Assembly: GCA_937957775.1 (NCBI GenBank)
Contig: CALFXV010000167.1
Coordinates: 1-8,469, forward strand
Direction of reading: 5' to 3'
DNA length: 8,469 nucleotides
Source of the DNA: an uncultured Methylotenera sp.
Lineage (GTDB): Bacteria; Pseudomonadota; Gammaproteobacteria; Burkholderiales; Methylophilaceae
Each line of letters opens with the position of its first letter. Position 1 is the first letter of the stretch. The position numbers and the translations under genes were made by a program. Of this stretch, positions 1 through 6,141 are shown piece after piece. The notes beneath the pieces are model-generated. The model was given only the letters and a program-made list of their open reading frames with translations, made no database searches and had not been told where the DNA came from.

Positions 1-1664
1 GCAGTGGTTTGCGCAGCATTAATGTGCTGGTTGACGTGACCAACTATGTCTTGCTAGCGTTAGGGCAACCCATGCACGCTTTTGACGCCAATAAGTTAAG
101 TGGCGACATCACCGTGCGTTTTGCGCAAAAAAACGAAAGCTTACGTTTATTAAATGAGCAAGAAGTTAGCCTAAAAAGCGATGACCTGGTGATAGCCGAT
201 GGCAGCGGTCCGATTGCCTTAGCCGGCATTATGGGCGGTCAATCAACCTCTGTCGACGAAACAAGTAGCGCTGTGTTTCTAGAGAGCGCCTATTTTACGC
301 CAACGGTGATTGCCGGTAAGGCACGTAGATTGGGTTTAAGTACCGATTCATCCTATCGCTTTGAGCGTGGTGTGGATTTTGCCAACACACGTCTGGCTTT
401 GGAATACGCCACGCAATTGATTAAACAGATTTGCGGCGGCAAAGCTGGCGAGGTGACCGAGTGTCTAGGTGTGCTGCCAAACAGGCTGCCGGTTAAACTG
501 CGCTTAAGTCGTTTGGTTTCAGTGTTAGGCATTCCCTTTGCTGAGGAAAAAGTTGCGCAATTGTTATCGCAATTAGGCTTTACTTACACCTTAGAGCAAA
601 GCGTGTTCACCGTGGTGCCGCCCAGCTACCGCTTTGATATCAGCATAGAAGAAGATCTGATTGAAGAAGTTGCTCGCCTGCATGGCTACGATCACATTCC
701 AGCGCAAGCACCGGTTGCAACATTAAGCATGCTAGAAGCGCCCGAGGCGCGTGCCCATCAAGCCGTATTGCGGGATCGCATGGTTGCCGCCGGTTACCAG
801 GAGTTGGTGAATTACAGCTTCGTCGATGAAACCTGGGAGAGCGACTTGCTTGCCAACCCTAGGCCCATAAAACTTAAAAACCCGATTGCTAGCAACCTAA
901 GCGTGATGCGCAGCAGTTTATGGGGCGGTTTATTGGATAGTTTGGTTTATAACCTAAATCGCAAACAAGACCGAGCCATGCTGTTTGAATTAGGCGCAAG
1001 CTACCATTATGCAACTGCGCAGCAAACATCATTTACTGAAACAACGCGCATTGCGGGTTTGGCTTACGGTAGTGCAAAGCCTGAGCAATGGGGTGCAGCA
1101 GCATACGATGTGGACTTCTTTGAAATTAAAGCTCACGTTGATACCTTGCTTAGCGATGCGTACGCCTTATTGCCAGTTAGCTACGAGAAGGCCGAGCACA
1201 GTGCCTTGCACCCAGGTCAAACTGCCCGCATCCTGATCGATGGCAAAGCGATAGGTTGGTTAGGTAAGCTGCACCCAAAATGGCAGCAGCATTACAATTT
1301 AACTAAAAGCACTTTTTTGTTTGAGTTGGACGTGGATGCCATATTGAATCGCCGCATTCCGGCTTATCAAGAAGTCTCTAAATTGTTGCCGGTGCGACGG
1401 GATTTAGCGGTAGTGGTGGAGGAAAACATGCCTGTTAGCACCATGATGGCTGCCATTAAAAAAGCGGCCATTCCCATGCTGATGGACGTAGCCTTATTCG
1501 ATATTTACCAAGGTCAGGGTGTGGCTGAAAACAAAAAAAGCCTTGCGTTATCAGTACTTATGCACGATACTCAAAAAACATTAACGGATAGCGATGCCGA
1601 TAGCGTCATGGCAAATCTGCTACAATTATTGCAAAATGAGTGCAATGCAACACTGAGAAATTAA
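1..1664 (+). CDS. pheT: Phenylalanine--tRNA ligase beta subunit (3' part; start lies left of the window)
   Basis: Beta chain of the cytoplasmic alpha2-beta2 phenylalanyl-tRNA synthetase, which charges tRNA-Phe. The frame is open from the left edge (first full codon at base 3) and reads SGLRSIN, then VLVDVTNYV and GQPMHAFD, typical of the B3/B4 editing domain. About 553 residues are visible, against roughly 790 in full-length bacterial PheT. The missing 240 or so would carry the EMAP-like tRNA-binding domain and the B1 region. Numbering from the Leu codon at base 9: B3/B4 runs to about residue 145, including GIMGG and the SYRFERGVD segment. B5 spans about 160-228, with YRFDISIEEDLIEEVARLHGYD-type residues. 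A catalytically inactive synthetase-like core spans about 240-450, and the FDX-ACB anticodon-binding domain (LLPVRRDLAVVV onward) about 455-550. pheS is expected just upstream, outside the window. The C-terminus looks complete and undamaged. Confidence 0.97.
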   Translation, partial: SGLRSINVLVDVTNYVLLALGQPMHAFDANKLSGDITVRFAQKNESLRLLNEQEVSLKSDDLVIADGSGPIALAGIMGGQSTSVDETSSAVFLESAYFTPTVIAGKARRLGLSTDSSYRFERGVDFANTRLALEYATQLIKQICGGKAGEVTECLGVLPNRLPVKLRLSRLVSVLGIPFAEEKVAQLLSQLGFTYTLEQSVFTVVPPSYRFDISIEEDLIEEVARLHGYDHIPAQAPVATLSMLEAPEARAHQAVLRDRMVAAGYQELVNYSFVDETWESDLLANPRPIKLKNPIASNLSVMRSSLWGGLLDSLVYNLNRKQDRAMLFELGASYHYATAQQTSFTETTRIAGLAYGSAKPEQWGAAAYDVDFFEIKAHVDTLLSDAYALLPVSYEKAEHSALHPGQTARILIDGKAIGWLGKLHPKWQQHYNLTKSTFLFELDVDAILNRRIPAYQEVSKLLPVRRDLAVVVEENMPVSTMMAAIKKAAIPMLMDVALFDIYQGQGVAENKKSLALSVLMHDTQKTLTDSDADSVMANLLQLLQNECNATLRN

Positions 1665-1673
1665 CACATTAAT

Positions 1674-1699
1674 TAGCTCGCTAAGGTGGGCTGTTTTTT
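1674..1699 (+). terminator. Possible weak intrinsic terminator or attenuator between pheT and ihfA
   Basis: TAGCTC (1674-1679) can pair with GGGCTG (1688-1693), allowing two G-T wobbles, around an 8-base loop. Six T residues follow directly (1694-1699). It lies 10 bases after the pheT stop. The stem is short and partly wobble-paired, so termination would be partial at best. Partial readthrough from pheT into ihfA is an inference. Confidence 0.35.
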
Positions 1700-1766
1700 A
1701 TAGTTTAACTGCGTTACAAATTAGAAATTAAGCCTTAAAAAAGCTGGCAATGAATGGGAGTAGGGT

Positions 1767-2060
1767 ATGACCTTAACAAAAGCTGAACTTGCGGATTTGC
1801 TTTACGAGCAAGTTGGTTTAAATAAGCGTGAAGCAAAAGACATGGTTGAGGCCTTTTTTGAAGAAGTGCGTATCGCTTTGGAAGCAGGCGACAGCGTTAA
1901 ATTATCAGGTTTTGGTAATTTTGAGCTGCGTAAAAAATCAGAGCGCCCCGGGCGCAATCCAAAAACAGGCGAAGAGATTCCTATTTCCGCACGCCGTGTG
2001 GTGACCTTCCACGCTAGCCAAAAACTAAAAGCCAAGGTAGAGGCCAACTACCAGAATTAA
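1767..2060 (+). CDS. ihfA: Integration host factor subunit alpha
   Basis: DNA-bending nucleoid protein that works as a heterodimer with IhfB (encoded elsewhere) in transcription, replication and recombination. The 97-residue length is normal for the family. The N-terminal helical dimerisation half ([20 protein letters not shown]) is followed by the GFGNFELR strand. The DNA-binding beta arm [14 protein letters not shown] (about 60-73) carries the intercalating proline at residue 65, the same position as in the E. coli alpha chain. The ending [14 protein letters not shown] is typical of IHF rather than HU, and the alpha rather than beta call rests on overall pattern and on the position after pheT. 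The ATG is preceded by GGGAG at 1756-1760 with a 6-base spacer. In enterobacteria ihfA is read partly from the pheST operon and partly from its own promoter; I found no convincing local promoter in the 102-base gap here. Confidence 0.97.
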   Translation: MTLTKAELADLLYEQVGLNKREAKDMVEAFFEEVRIALEAGDSVKLSGFGNFELRKKSERPGRNPKTGEEIPISARRVVTFHASQKLKAKVEANYQN

Positions 2061-2062
2061 AA

Positions 2063-2084
2063 TCGGCCTCTATATGGAGGCTGG
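2063..2084 (+). other. Stem-loop between ihfA and the merR-type gene
   Basis: GCCTC (2066-2070) and GAGGC (2077-2081) are fully complementary around a 6-base loop TATATG. The stem can be extended outward by G-T, C-G and T-G pairs to 2063/2084. No T-run follows, so it is not a standard intrinsic terminator. The right arm overlaps a strong Shine-Dalgarno-like GGAGG (2076-2080), so folding would hide that site. Any role in RNA stability or translation control is inference. Confidence 0.4.
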
Positions 2085-2087
2085 ATT

Positions 2088-2102
2088 AATGGATTATCCA
2101 TT
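2088..2102. promoter_or_regulatory. Short dyad upstream of the merR-type gene, possible operator
   Basis: ATGGAT and ATCCAT (2089-2101) form a perfect inverted repeat around one T, with one more A-T pair outside (2088/2102). It overlaps a direct repeat of GGATTA (2083-2088 and 2091-2096). It lies 26 bases before the chosen ATG of the MerR-type gene. MerR proteins bind dyads, often in their own promoters, but I see no clear -35/-10 pair around this one, so an operator role is only a guess. Confidence 0.2.
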
Positions 2103-2112
2103 TACGTGTTAA
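2089..2112 (+). CDS. Possible 7-codon leader ORF before the merR-type gene
   Basis: ATG at 2089 opens a reading frame for MDYPFTC and stops at TAA 2110-2112. GGAGG at 2076-2080 sits 8 bases ahead of it, a better ribosome site than that of the regulator downstream. The frame is the same as that of the MerR-type gene, so only this TAA separates the two. It could be a translated leader, a relic of a longer N-terminus, or chance. There is no coding-potential evidence at this length. Confidence 0.2.
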   Translation: MDYPFTC

Positions 2113-2127
2113 GTGAGAAGATGCAGC

Positions 2128-2547
2128 ATGAGTGAGCCAGTGCCAAAATTGCAGTTGCCGCCTATCCCCGCCAAGCGCTACTTTACCATCGGTGAAGTCA
2201 GTGAGCTTTGTGGTGTTAAGCCGCACGTACTGCGTTATTGGGAACAAGAGTTTACTCAACTTAAACCGGTCAAACGTCGCGGCAATCGCCGCTATTATCA
2301 GCACCACGAAGTATTGTTAATTCGTCGCATACGCGAATTGTTGTATGAGCAAGGCTTCACCATAAGCGGTGCGCGTAATCGCTTAGAGGGTGCAGAGACA
2401 GACAGCAGTAAATCTCAAGCAAATCAAGTTGGGGCTCAGTTAGAGTTGGTAGCCAGCGCCGATGACGGCGTACCAAGCTACAATTTTGCGCATGCGAAAT
2501 CAGAGCTACAAGCCATCATCCAGTTGTTGCGTAGCCAATTAAATTAA
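2128..2547 (+). CDS. MerR-family transcriptional regulator (ihfA-adjacent type)
   Basis: Small DNA-binding regulator of 139 residues. After a proline-rich tail, KRYFTIGEVSELCGVKPHVL followed by RYWEQEF (about 16-42) is the MerR winged helix-turn-helix. RRGNRRYYQHHEV is the wing, and LIRRIRELLYEQGFTISGARNRL completes the DNA-binding unit by about residue 85. The remaining 50 or so residues are polar, then end in a short amphipathic helix (LQAIIQLLRSQL) that may pair two subunits. No cysteine pair or metal-binding C-terminus is visible and the only cysteine lies in the helix-turn-helix, so this is not a classic metal sensor; the ligand is unknown. An in-frame GTG at 2113 would add five residues, but ATG 2128 is preferred because GAGAAG (2115-2120) serves as its ribosome site. 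A MerR gene directly after ihfA is a recurring arrangement in proteobacteria with no assigned function that I know of. Confidence 0.9.
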   Translation: MSEPVPKLQLPPIPAKRYFTIGEVSELCGVKPHVLRYWEQEFTQLKPVKRRGNRRYYQHHEVLLIRRIRELLYEQGFTISGARNRLEGAETDSSKSQANQVGAQLELVASADDGVPSYNFAHAKSELQAIIQLLRSQLN

Positions 2548-2565
2548 GCTTATTTCCCTTGCTGT

Positions 2566-2601
2566 TTTAATGCGCTCCGGCTTTTGCGTTATAATGGCGC
2601 C
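2566..2601 (+). promoter_or_regulatory. tRNA-Pro promoter with G+C-rich discriminator
   Basis: A perfect -10 box TATAAT lies at 2590-2595. It is followed at once by GGCGCC (2596-2601), the G+C-rich discriminator typical of stable-RNA promoters under stringent control. The -35 region is poor: TTTAAT at 2566-2571 with an 18-base spacer, or TTAATG one base later. Transcription should start near 2602-2603, giving a leader of about 27 bases before the mature tRNA. Stringent (ppGpp/DksA) control is inferred from the discriminator. Confidence 0.7.
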
Positions 2602-2628
2602 CTGTTGTGGCTTGCCATGACATCGGTG

Positions 2629-2705
2629 CGGGGCATAGCGCAGCCTGGTAGCGTACTAGTCTGGGGGACTAGGGGTCGCAAGTTCGAATCTTGCTGTCCC
2701 GACCA
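2629..2705 (+). tRNA. tRNA-Pro, anticodon GGG
   Basis: The 77 bases fold into a full cloverleaf. The acceptor arm CGGGGCA (2629-2635) pairs with TGTCCCG (2695-2701) with one G-T pair. The D stem is GCGC/GCGT around AGCCTGGTA. The anticodon stem CTAGT/ACTAG holds the loop CTGGGGG (2661-2667) with anticodon GGG at 2663-2665 and G at position 37. The variable loop is GGGTC. The T arm GCAAG/CTTGC holds TTCGAAT. The discriminator base is A and the 3' CCA (2703-2705) is encoded. The GGG anticodon reads CCC and CCU proline codons. I see no duplicated tRNA 3' end nearby, so nothing suggests an integrated element. Confidence 0.97.
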
Positions 2706-2714
2706 ATTCAAATC

Positions 2715-2749
2715 ATGGCTTACAGTCAACTTGCTGTAAGCCATTTTTT
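2715..2749 (+). terminator. Strong intrinsic terminator of tRNA-Pro
   Basis: ATGGCTTACAG (2715-2725) and CTGTAAGCCAT (2734-2744) form a perfect 11-bp stem around an 8-base loop, and a run of six T covers 2744-2749. It starts 10 bases after the tRNA CCA end. It separates the tRNA unit from alr, so alr needs its own promoter. Confidence 0.92.
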
Positions 2750-2786
2750 ATGCGCGCGTGTTGGCTATTAGGATCACTTTTGCCGC

Positions 2787-2815
2787 TTGGGTTATGAGTC
2801 GGAAGTCGCTACAAT
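2787..2815 (+). promoter_or_regulatory. Candidate sigma-70 promoter for alr and following genes
   Basis: TTGGGT (2787-2792) and TACAAT (2810-2815) are separated by exactly 17 bases. The -10 box matches the consensus at five of six positions and the -35 at four of six. It lies between the tRNA terminator and alr, where a promoter is needed. Transcription would start near 2822, giving a leader of about 40 bases. I see no riboswitch-like fold in that short leader. Confidence 0.45.
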
Positions 2816-2861
2816 AACAAGCTAATCAATCCTAACTAGCTTCGCTGCCATCCCCTCAAAC

Positions 2862-3968
2862 ATGTCGCGTCCCACCACAGTTCAAATACGCTTAGATGCT
2901 TTTAGGCACAATTACCGAACGGCAAAAGCGCTGTGGCCTGGTAAAGCCATGGCGGTGATCAAAGCCAACGCTTACGGTCACGGTGCCGTGCATTGTGCCC
3001 GTGCATTAAGCCAAGAAGCTGACGGCTTTGCCGTGTCTAGTTTAGAAGAGGCCATGCAACTTAGGGATGCAGGAGTGAGGCAGCCCATATTGTTATTAGA
3101 AGGATTTTTTGCTGAAACCGAGTTGAAATGCATAGCCGAGCATGACTTGTGGCTAGTCTTGCATGCGCAATGGCAAGTGGATGCATTACTCGCTGCTAGC
3201 CTACCTTGTGCACTGCAGGTTTGGCTAAAGATGGACAGCGGCATGCACCGTTTAGGCTTGTCGCCTAAGGATTACCAATTCGCTTACCAGCAACTAAGTG
3301 GGCATAAAAATGTGGCTAGCATAGTGCCGATAACGCACTTAGCCAATGCCGACAATCTTGATTCTGATCACAGCATTCAACAAGCCGCGCTTTTTCAGCG
3401 CACCTTGGCTGATCTGGCGCCATGCCATGCTAGCAGCTTAGCGAATTCTGCCGCCTTGTTGGCTTGGCCTCAATTACAGCCAATCCTTCATACCCATGAG
3501 CATTGGTCTAGGCCTGGCATTATGTTGTATGGCGCCCATCCCATCATAGCCTCTAGCCAAGCCCCTGTTTTAGAACCAGTGATGCACTTTAGCTCACGCA
3601 TCATTGCATTGCGGCATTTAGAAAAAGGCGATGCCATCGGCTACGGCAGCTTATACCAGGCTGAGCAGGCTATGCGCGTGGGAGTGGTGGCCTGCGGTTA
3701 CGCGGATGGCTACCCAAGATCAGCCAAGACTGGAACCCCAATAGCCGTGGACGGTCAGAAGACGCAATTGCTAGGACGCGTTTCCATGGACATGCTTTAT
3801 GTTGATTTAACTGCTATTCCATCAGCGGGCATTCATAGTCATGTTGAGTTATGGGGTAAGCAGGTGTCCGCCAACAGGGTGGCGCAAAGCGCCGGCACCA
3901 TAGCGTATGAGCTTTTTTGCAACGTTAAGCGTGCCCATTTCGATTATTTTGATCCAGCCAATATTTAA
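2862..3968 (+). CDS. alr: Alanine racemase
   Basis: PLP enzyme that interconverts L- and D-alanine in the cytoplasm, supplying D-Ala for peptidoglycan. The length of 368 residues is normal. The N-terminal TIM barrel opens with the PLP-lysine motif AVIKANAYGHG (Lys34). LKMDSGMHRLG (122-132) and the HWSRPGIMLYG stretch (214-224) contribute to the cofactor pocket. The C-terminal beta domain holds CGYADGYPR (278-286), where Tyr280 should be the second catalytic base, and GRVSMDM (305-311). The ATG at 2862 gives the usual start (MSRPT followed by a short strand), but the bases ahead of it (CATCCCCTCAAAC) contain no Shine-Dalgarno sequence, so translation initiation may be weak or use an alternative mode. 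In many proteobacteria radA or a helicase gene neighbours alr; here a ridA-type gene follows after 23 bases. Confidence 0.96.
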   Translation: MSRPTTVQIRLDAFRHNYRTAKALWPGKAMAVIKANAYGHGAVHCARALSQEADGFAVSSLEEAMQLRDAGVRQPILLLEGFFAETELKCIAEHDLWLVLHAQWQVDALLAASLPCALQVWLKMDSGMHRLGLSPKDYQFAYQQLSGHKNVASIVPITHLANADNLDSDHSIQQAALFQRTLADLAPCHASSLANSAALLAWPQLQPILHTHEHWSRPGIMLYGAHPIIASSQAPVLEPVMHFSSRIIALRHLEKGDAIGYGSLYQAEQAMRVGVVACGYADGYPRSAKTGTPIAVDGQKTQLLGRVSMDMLYVDLTAIPSAGIHSHVELWGKQVSANRVAQSAGTIAYELFCNVKRAHFDYFDPANI

Positions 3969-3991
3969 TTTCTTTTACTCTAAGGTTAGCT

Positions 3992-4366
3992 ATGCACGTT
4001 ATTCAAACTCCTAACGCACCGGCTGCAATCGGCCCATACTCACAAGCCATGGTGGTCGGTGATTTATTGTTCACTTCTGGGCAAATTGCCCTTAGGCCGG
4101 ATGGCAGCTTGAACGATGGCGACATCGTTGCGCAGACTCAGCAAGTGCTAGGGAATTTAAAAGCCGTCATTGAAGCGGCGGGTGCCGATCTATCTAAAGT
4201 GGTGAAAACCACCGTATTTTTAAAAAATTTAGACGATTTCGTTGCCATGAACACGATCTATGGTGAGGCCTTTGCGGGACACACACCAGCTCGCTCAACC
4301 GTGCAAGTGGCTAAATTGCCACGTGACGTGTTAGTGGAAATTGAAGCCATCGTCTCCTTGCGTTAA
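3992..4366 (+). CDS. ridA: RidA/YjgF-family 2-iminobutanoate/2-iminopropanoate deaminase
   Basis: Small cytoplasmic trimeric enzyme that hydrolyses reactive enamines and imines such as 2-aminoacrylate, released by PLP enzymes acting on serine, threonine or cysteine. The 124 residues match the family length. Visible signatures are GPYSQA (14-19), LLFTSGQIAL (25-34), the NLKAVIEAAG segment (55-64), VVKTTVFL (70-77) and PARSTVQVAKLPRDVLVEIEA (99-119). Arg101 corresponds to the substrate-carboxylate arginine of active RidA proteins. Glu118 also lies in the conserved C-terminal motif. A good ribosome site, TAAGG at 3981-3985, stands 6 bases before ATG. It follows alr in the same direction with a 23-base gap, so co-transcription is likely. 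Retention of the arginine favours the deaminase-active RidA subgroup over the Rid1-7 paralogues without known activity. Confidence 0.93.
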   Translation: MHVIQTPNAPAAIGPYSQAMVVGDLLFTSGQIALRPDGSLNDGDIVAQTQQVLGNLKAVIEAAGADLSKVVKTTVFLKNLDDFVAMNTIYGEAFAGHTPARSTVQVAKLPRDVLVEIEAIVSLR

Positions 4367-4413
4367 CACATCAAGGTCTTAGGCCTTTAACTTATTATTC
4401 ATTAAGGAAACAC

Positions 4414-5496
4414 ATGGCATTGGATTTATTTAGCCCGGTTAATTTAGGCGCGATAGCGCTAAAAAATCGCATGGTGATGGCACCATTAACCCGGAATAGG
4501 GCAGCCGATGGGGGTTTGCCTCAAGCCATGAACGTCACCTATTACGAGCAACGTGCCAGCGCCGGTTTGATTATTAGCGAGGCGACGCCTATCTCACTAA
4601 TGGCGCACGGCTACCCAGCATTGCCAGGTATTTATACCGATGCGCAGGTGATGGCTTGGCGTAAGGTGTGCGATGCTGTGCATGCTAAGGGCGGTAAGAT
4701 GGTCATGCAGCTTTGGCATGTGGGACGTATATCGCACCCCAGTTTGTTGCCAGATAACGCCACGCCTGTTGCGCCTTCAGCCATTAAGCCAGCCGGCAAG
4801 GCTTTCACCTATCAAGGCTTGGTTGATTACGTCACGCCTCGTGCATTGCAAGCCAGTGAATTGCCAGCAATAGTTGATGATTATGTGCACGCTACCAAAA
4901 ATGCCTTAGCTGCTGGCTTTGACGGCGTGGAGATTCATGCAGCCAATGGCTATTTGTTAGACCAATTTCTGCGTGATGGCAGCAATCAGCGCACCGATAA
5001 CTACGGTGGTAGTTTTGAAAACCGCAGCCGCCTGCTACTAGAAGTAACGGCCGCGGTGGTGGCTGTGGCGGGTGCAGATCGAGTTGGATTGCGTCTATCG
5101 CCGGTGAATCCTTTTAACGACATGAAAGACAGCAATCCTCAAGCGCTGTTTAACTTCGTAGTCGATGCCCTTAACCCATTTAAGTTAGCTTACCTGCATG
5201 TGGTGGAAGGCGGCATACACGGTGGTGGGGTAGCCGATCCCTTTGACTTTGCTGCCATGCGTCAACGTTGCAGCAGCCCCTATATGGCTAATTTGTCATA
5301 TGACAAGGCACGTGGTAATGCCGCCATCGCCAGCGGTCATGCCGACGCCGTGGCCTACGGTGTGCCGTTCATTGCCAACCCGGATTTAGTTGAGCGCTTC
5401 AAGCAAGATGCATCGCTTATTAAGGCGGATGCAAAAAGCTTTTACGGCGGCACTGAAAAGGGCTATACCGATTACCCGTTTTTGTCGGCATCTTAG
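4414..5496 (+). CDS. Old Yellow Enzyme-family NADH/NADPH:flavin oxidoreductase (alkene reductase, NemA-like)
   Basis: FMN-dependent TIM-barrel reductase, probably cytoplasmic, of the family that reduces activated C=C bonds of enals, enones and maleimides, nitrate esters and some nitroaromatics. The 360 residues match the classical OYE class. The N-terminal LFSPVNLGAIALKNRMVMAPLTR is typical, with Thr26 at the FMN-tuning position. Other marks are MQLWHVGR (98-105), HAANGYLLDQFLRDGSNQR (175-193) with His175 and Asn178 for substrate binding and Tyr180 as expected proton donor, DNYGGSFENR, RLSP (227-230), and the C-terminal GYTDYPFL. Ribosome site TAAGGA lies at 4403-4408, five bases before ATG. 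The 47-base gap after ridA has no terminator. NemA in E. coli is controlled by NemR, and no such repressor gene is visible here. The physiological substrate cannot be told from sequence. Confidence 0.93.
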   Translation: MALDLFSPVNLGAIALKNRMVMAPLTRNRAADGGLPQAMNVTYYEQRASAGLIISEATPISLMAHGYPALPGIYTDAQVMAWRKVCDAVHAKGGKMVMQLWHVGRISHPSLLPDNATPVAPSAIKPAGKAFTYQGLVDYVTPRALQASELPAIVDDYVHATKNALAAGFDGVEIHAANGYLLDQFLRDGSNQRTDNYGGSFENRSRLLLEVTAAVVAVAGADRVGLRLSPVNPFNDMKDSNPQALFNFVVDALNPFKLAYLHVVEGGIHGGGVADPFDFAAMRQRCSSPYMANLSYDKARGNAAIASGHADAVAYGVPFIANPDLVERFKQDASLIKADAKSFYGGTEKGYTDYPFLSAS

Positions 5497-5506
5497 GCTT
5501 TGAATC

Positions 5507-6106
5507 ATGGATAAACCGGCGATCACCCAAGTTGCTATCAATGACAACATAGCCAAGCGCTGGAGTGGCAGGGCTTATGATGCGCAGCAGGATTTAAGTC
5601 CTGAGCAGATCAAGGCCTTACTGGAAGCCGCGCGCTGGGCACCGTCCTGTTTTGGAGATCAGCCGTGGCGTTTTATTGTTTGGCAGAAATCAAGCAACCT
5701 GGATGCCTGGCAATCGGCTTTTGATTGCTTGTCTGAAGGCAATCAGGGCTGGGTTAAAAACGCCCCGGTCTTAATGCTGCTCTGTGCGAACAGTTTGTTT
5801 AATCACAATCAACAGCCCAACCGTTGGTCCCAGTACGATTGCGGTGCGGCGGCAGAAAACCTTTGTTTGCAAGCCACTAGCATGGGCTTAAGTGCCCATC
5901 AGTTGGGTGGATTTAACGTCGATTTGGCACGTAAAGCATTCCAGGTACCCGAGCAATTTAGTTTAATGGCCATGATCAGTGTCGGTTACCCAGGCGATTT
6001 ATCTAAACTGAGCGCGGAAGCCTTGGCCCGTGAACAAGCCGCGCGATCTCGTCGGCCATTAAGTGAATTGGTTTACGCCAACACCTGGGGCGCAGGCATA
6101 GAGTAG
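5507..6106 (+). CDS. Nitroreductase-family FMN-dependent oxidoreductase
   Basis: Dimeric FMN flavoprotein of the NfsB/BluB superfamily fold; members reduce nitro compounds, quinones or enal-type substrates with NAD(P)H. The 199 residues are normal for the group. Near the N-terminus KRWSGRAYD (17-25) supplies the arginines that hold the FMN phosphate. LLEAARWAPSCFGDQPWRF (38-56) is the signature block, with Cys47 where Ser is common. YDCGAAAENLCLQATSMGL (110-128) is the central helix, QLGGF (122-126) and SVGYP (158-162) follow, and the C-terminal RRPLSELVYANTWG closes the FMN site. ATG comes 10 bases after the preceding stop, and AGG at 5495-5497 overlapping that stop codon is the only ribosome-site candidate. 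This suggests translational coupling to the OYE-family gene. Pairing of two flavin reductases suggests related electrophile or quinone substrates, but none can be named. Confidence 0.9.
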   Translation: MDKPAITQVAINDNIAKRWSGRAYDAQQDLSPEQIKALLEAARWAPSCFGDQPWRFIVWQKSSNLDAWQSAFDCLSEGNQGWVKNAPVLMLLCANSLFNHNQQPNRWSQYDCGAAAENLCLQATSMGLSAHQLGGFNVDLARKAFQVPEQFSLMAMISVGYPGDLSKLSAEALAREQAARSRRPLSELVYANTWGAGIE

Positions 6107-6111
6107 CGTTT

Positions 6112-6141
6112 GCATGATGCCGTCGTGTTGACGGCTTATGC
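6112..6141 (+). terminator. Stable hairpin after the nitroreductase gene, probable terminator with a weak T tail
   Basis: GCCGTC (6119-6124) and GACGGC (6130-6135) pair perfectly around GTGTT. Beyond a single bulged T (6118), six more pairs, including GCAT (6112-6115) with ATGC (6138-6141), lengthen the stem to 12 bp. It starts 5 bases after the stop codon. The sequence after it (TTAACTATT) is only moderately T-rich, so release may be inefficient or the hairpin may instead protect the mRNA 3' end. Confidence 0.5.

Noticed and set aside
1009..1236. Open frame of 75 codons on the + strand
   Set aside because: It is an out-of-frame reading inside the well-conserved pheT core with no start signal.
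1700..1766. Promoter or IHF self-binding site directly upstream of ihfA
   Set aside because: No pair of boxes with acceptable spacing and no match to the IHF consensus was found by eye.
1750..1770. Six-codon ORF overlapping the ihfA start by ATGA
   Set aside because: It has no ribosome site and the overlap is probably chance; GGGAG at 1756-1760 is better explained as the ihfA ribosome site.
2113..2127. GTG at 2113 as the start of the merR-type gene
   Set aside because: This stretch contains the purine-rich ribosome site for ATG 2128, and the extra residues MRRCS are not typical of the family.
2629..2760. tRNA-Pro as an attachment site for an integrated element
   Set aside because: There is no integrase gene and no repeat of the tRNA 3' end in the window, and the genes on both sides are housekeeping genes.
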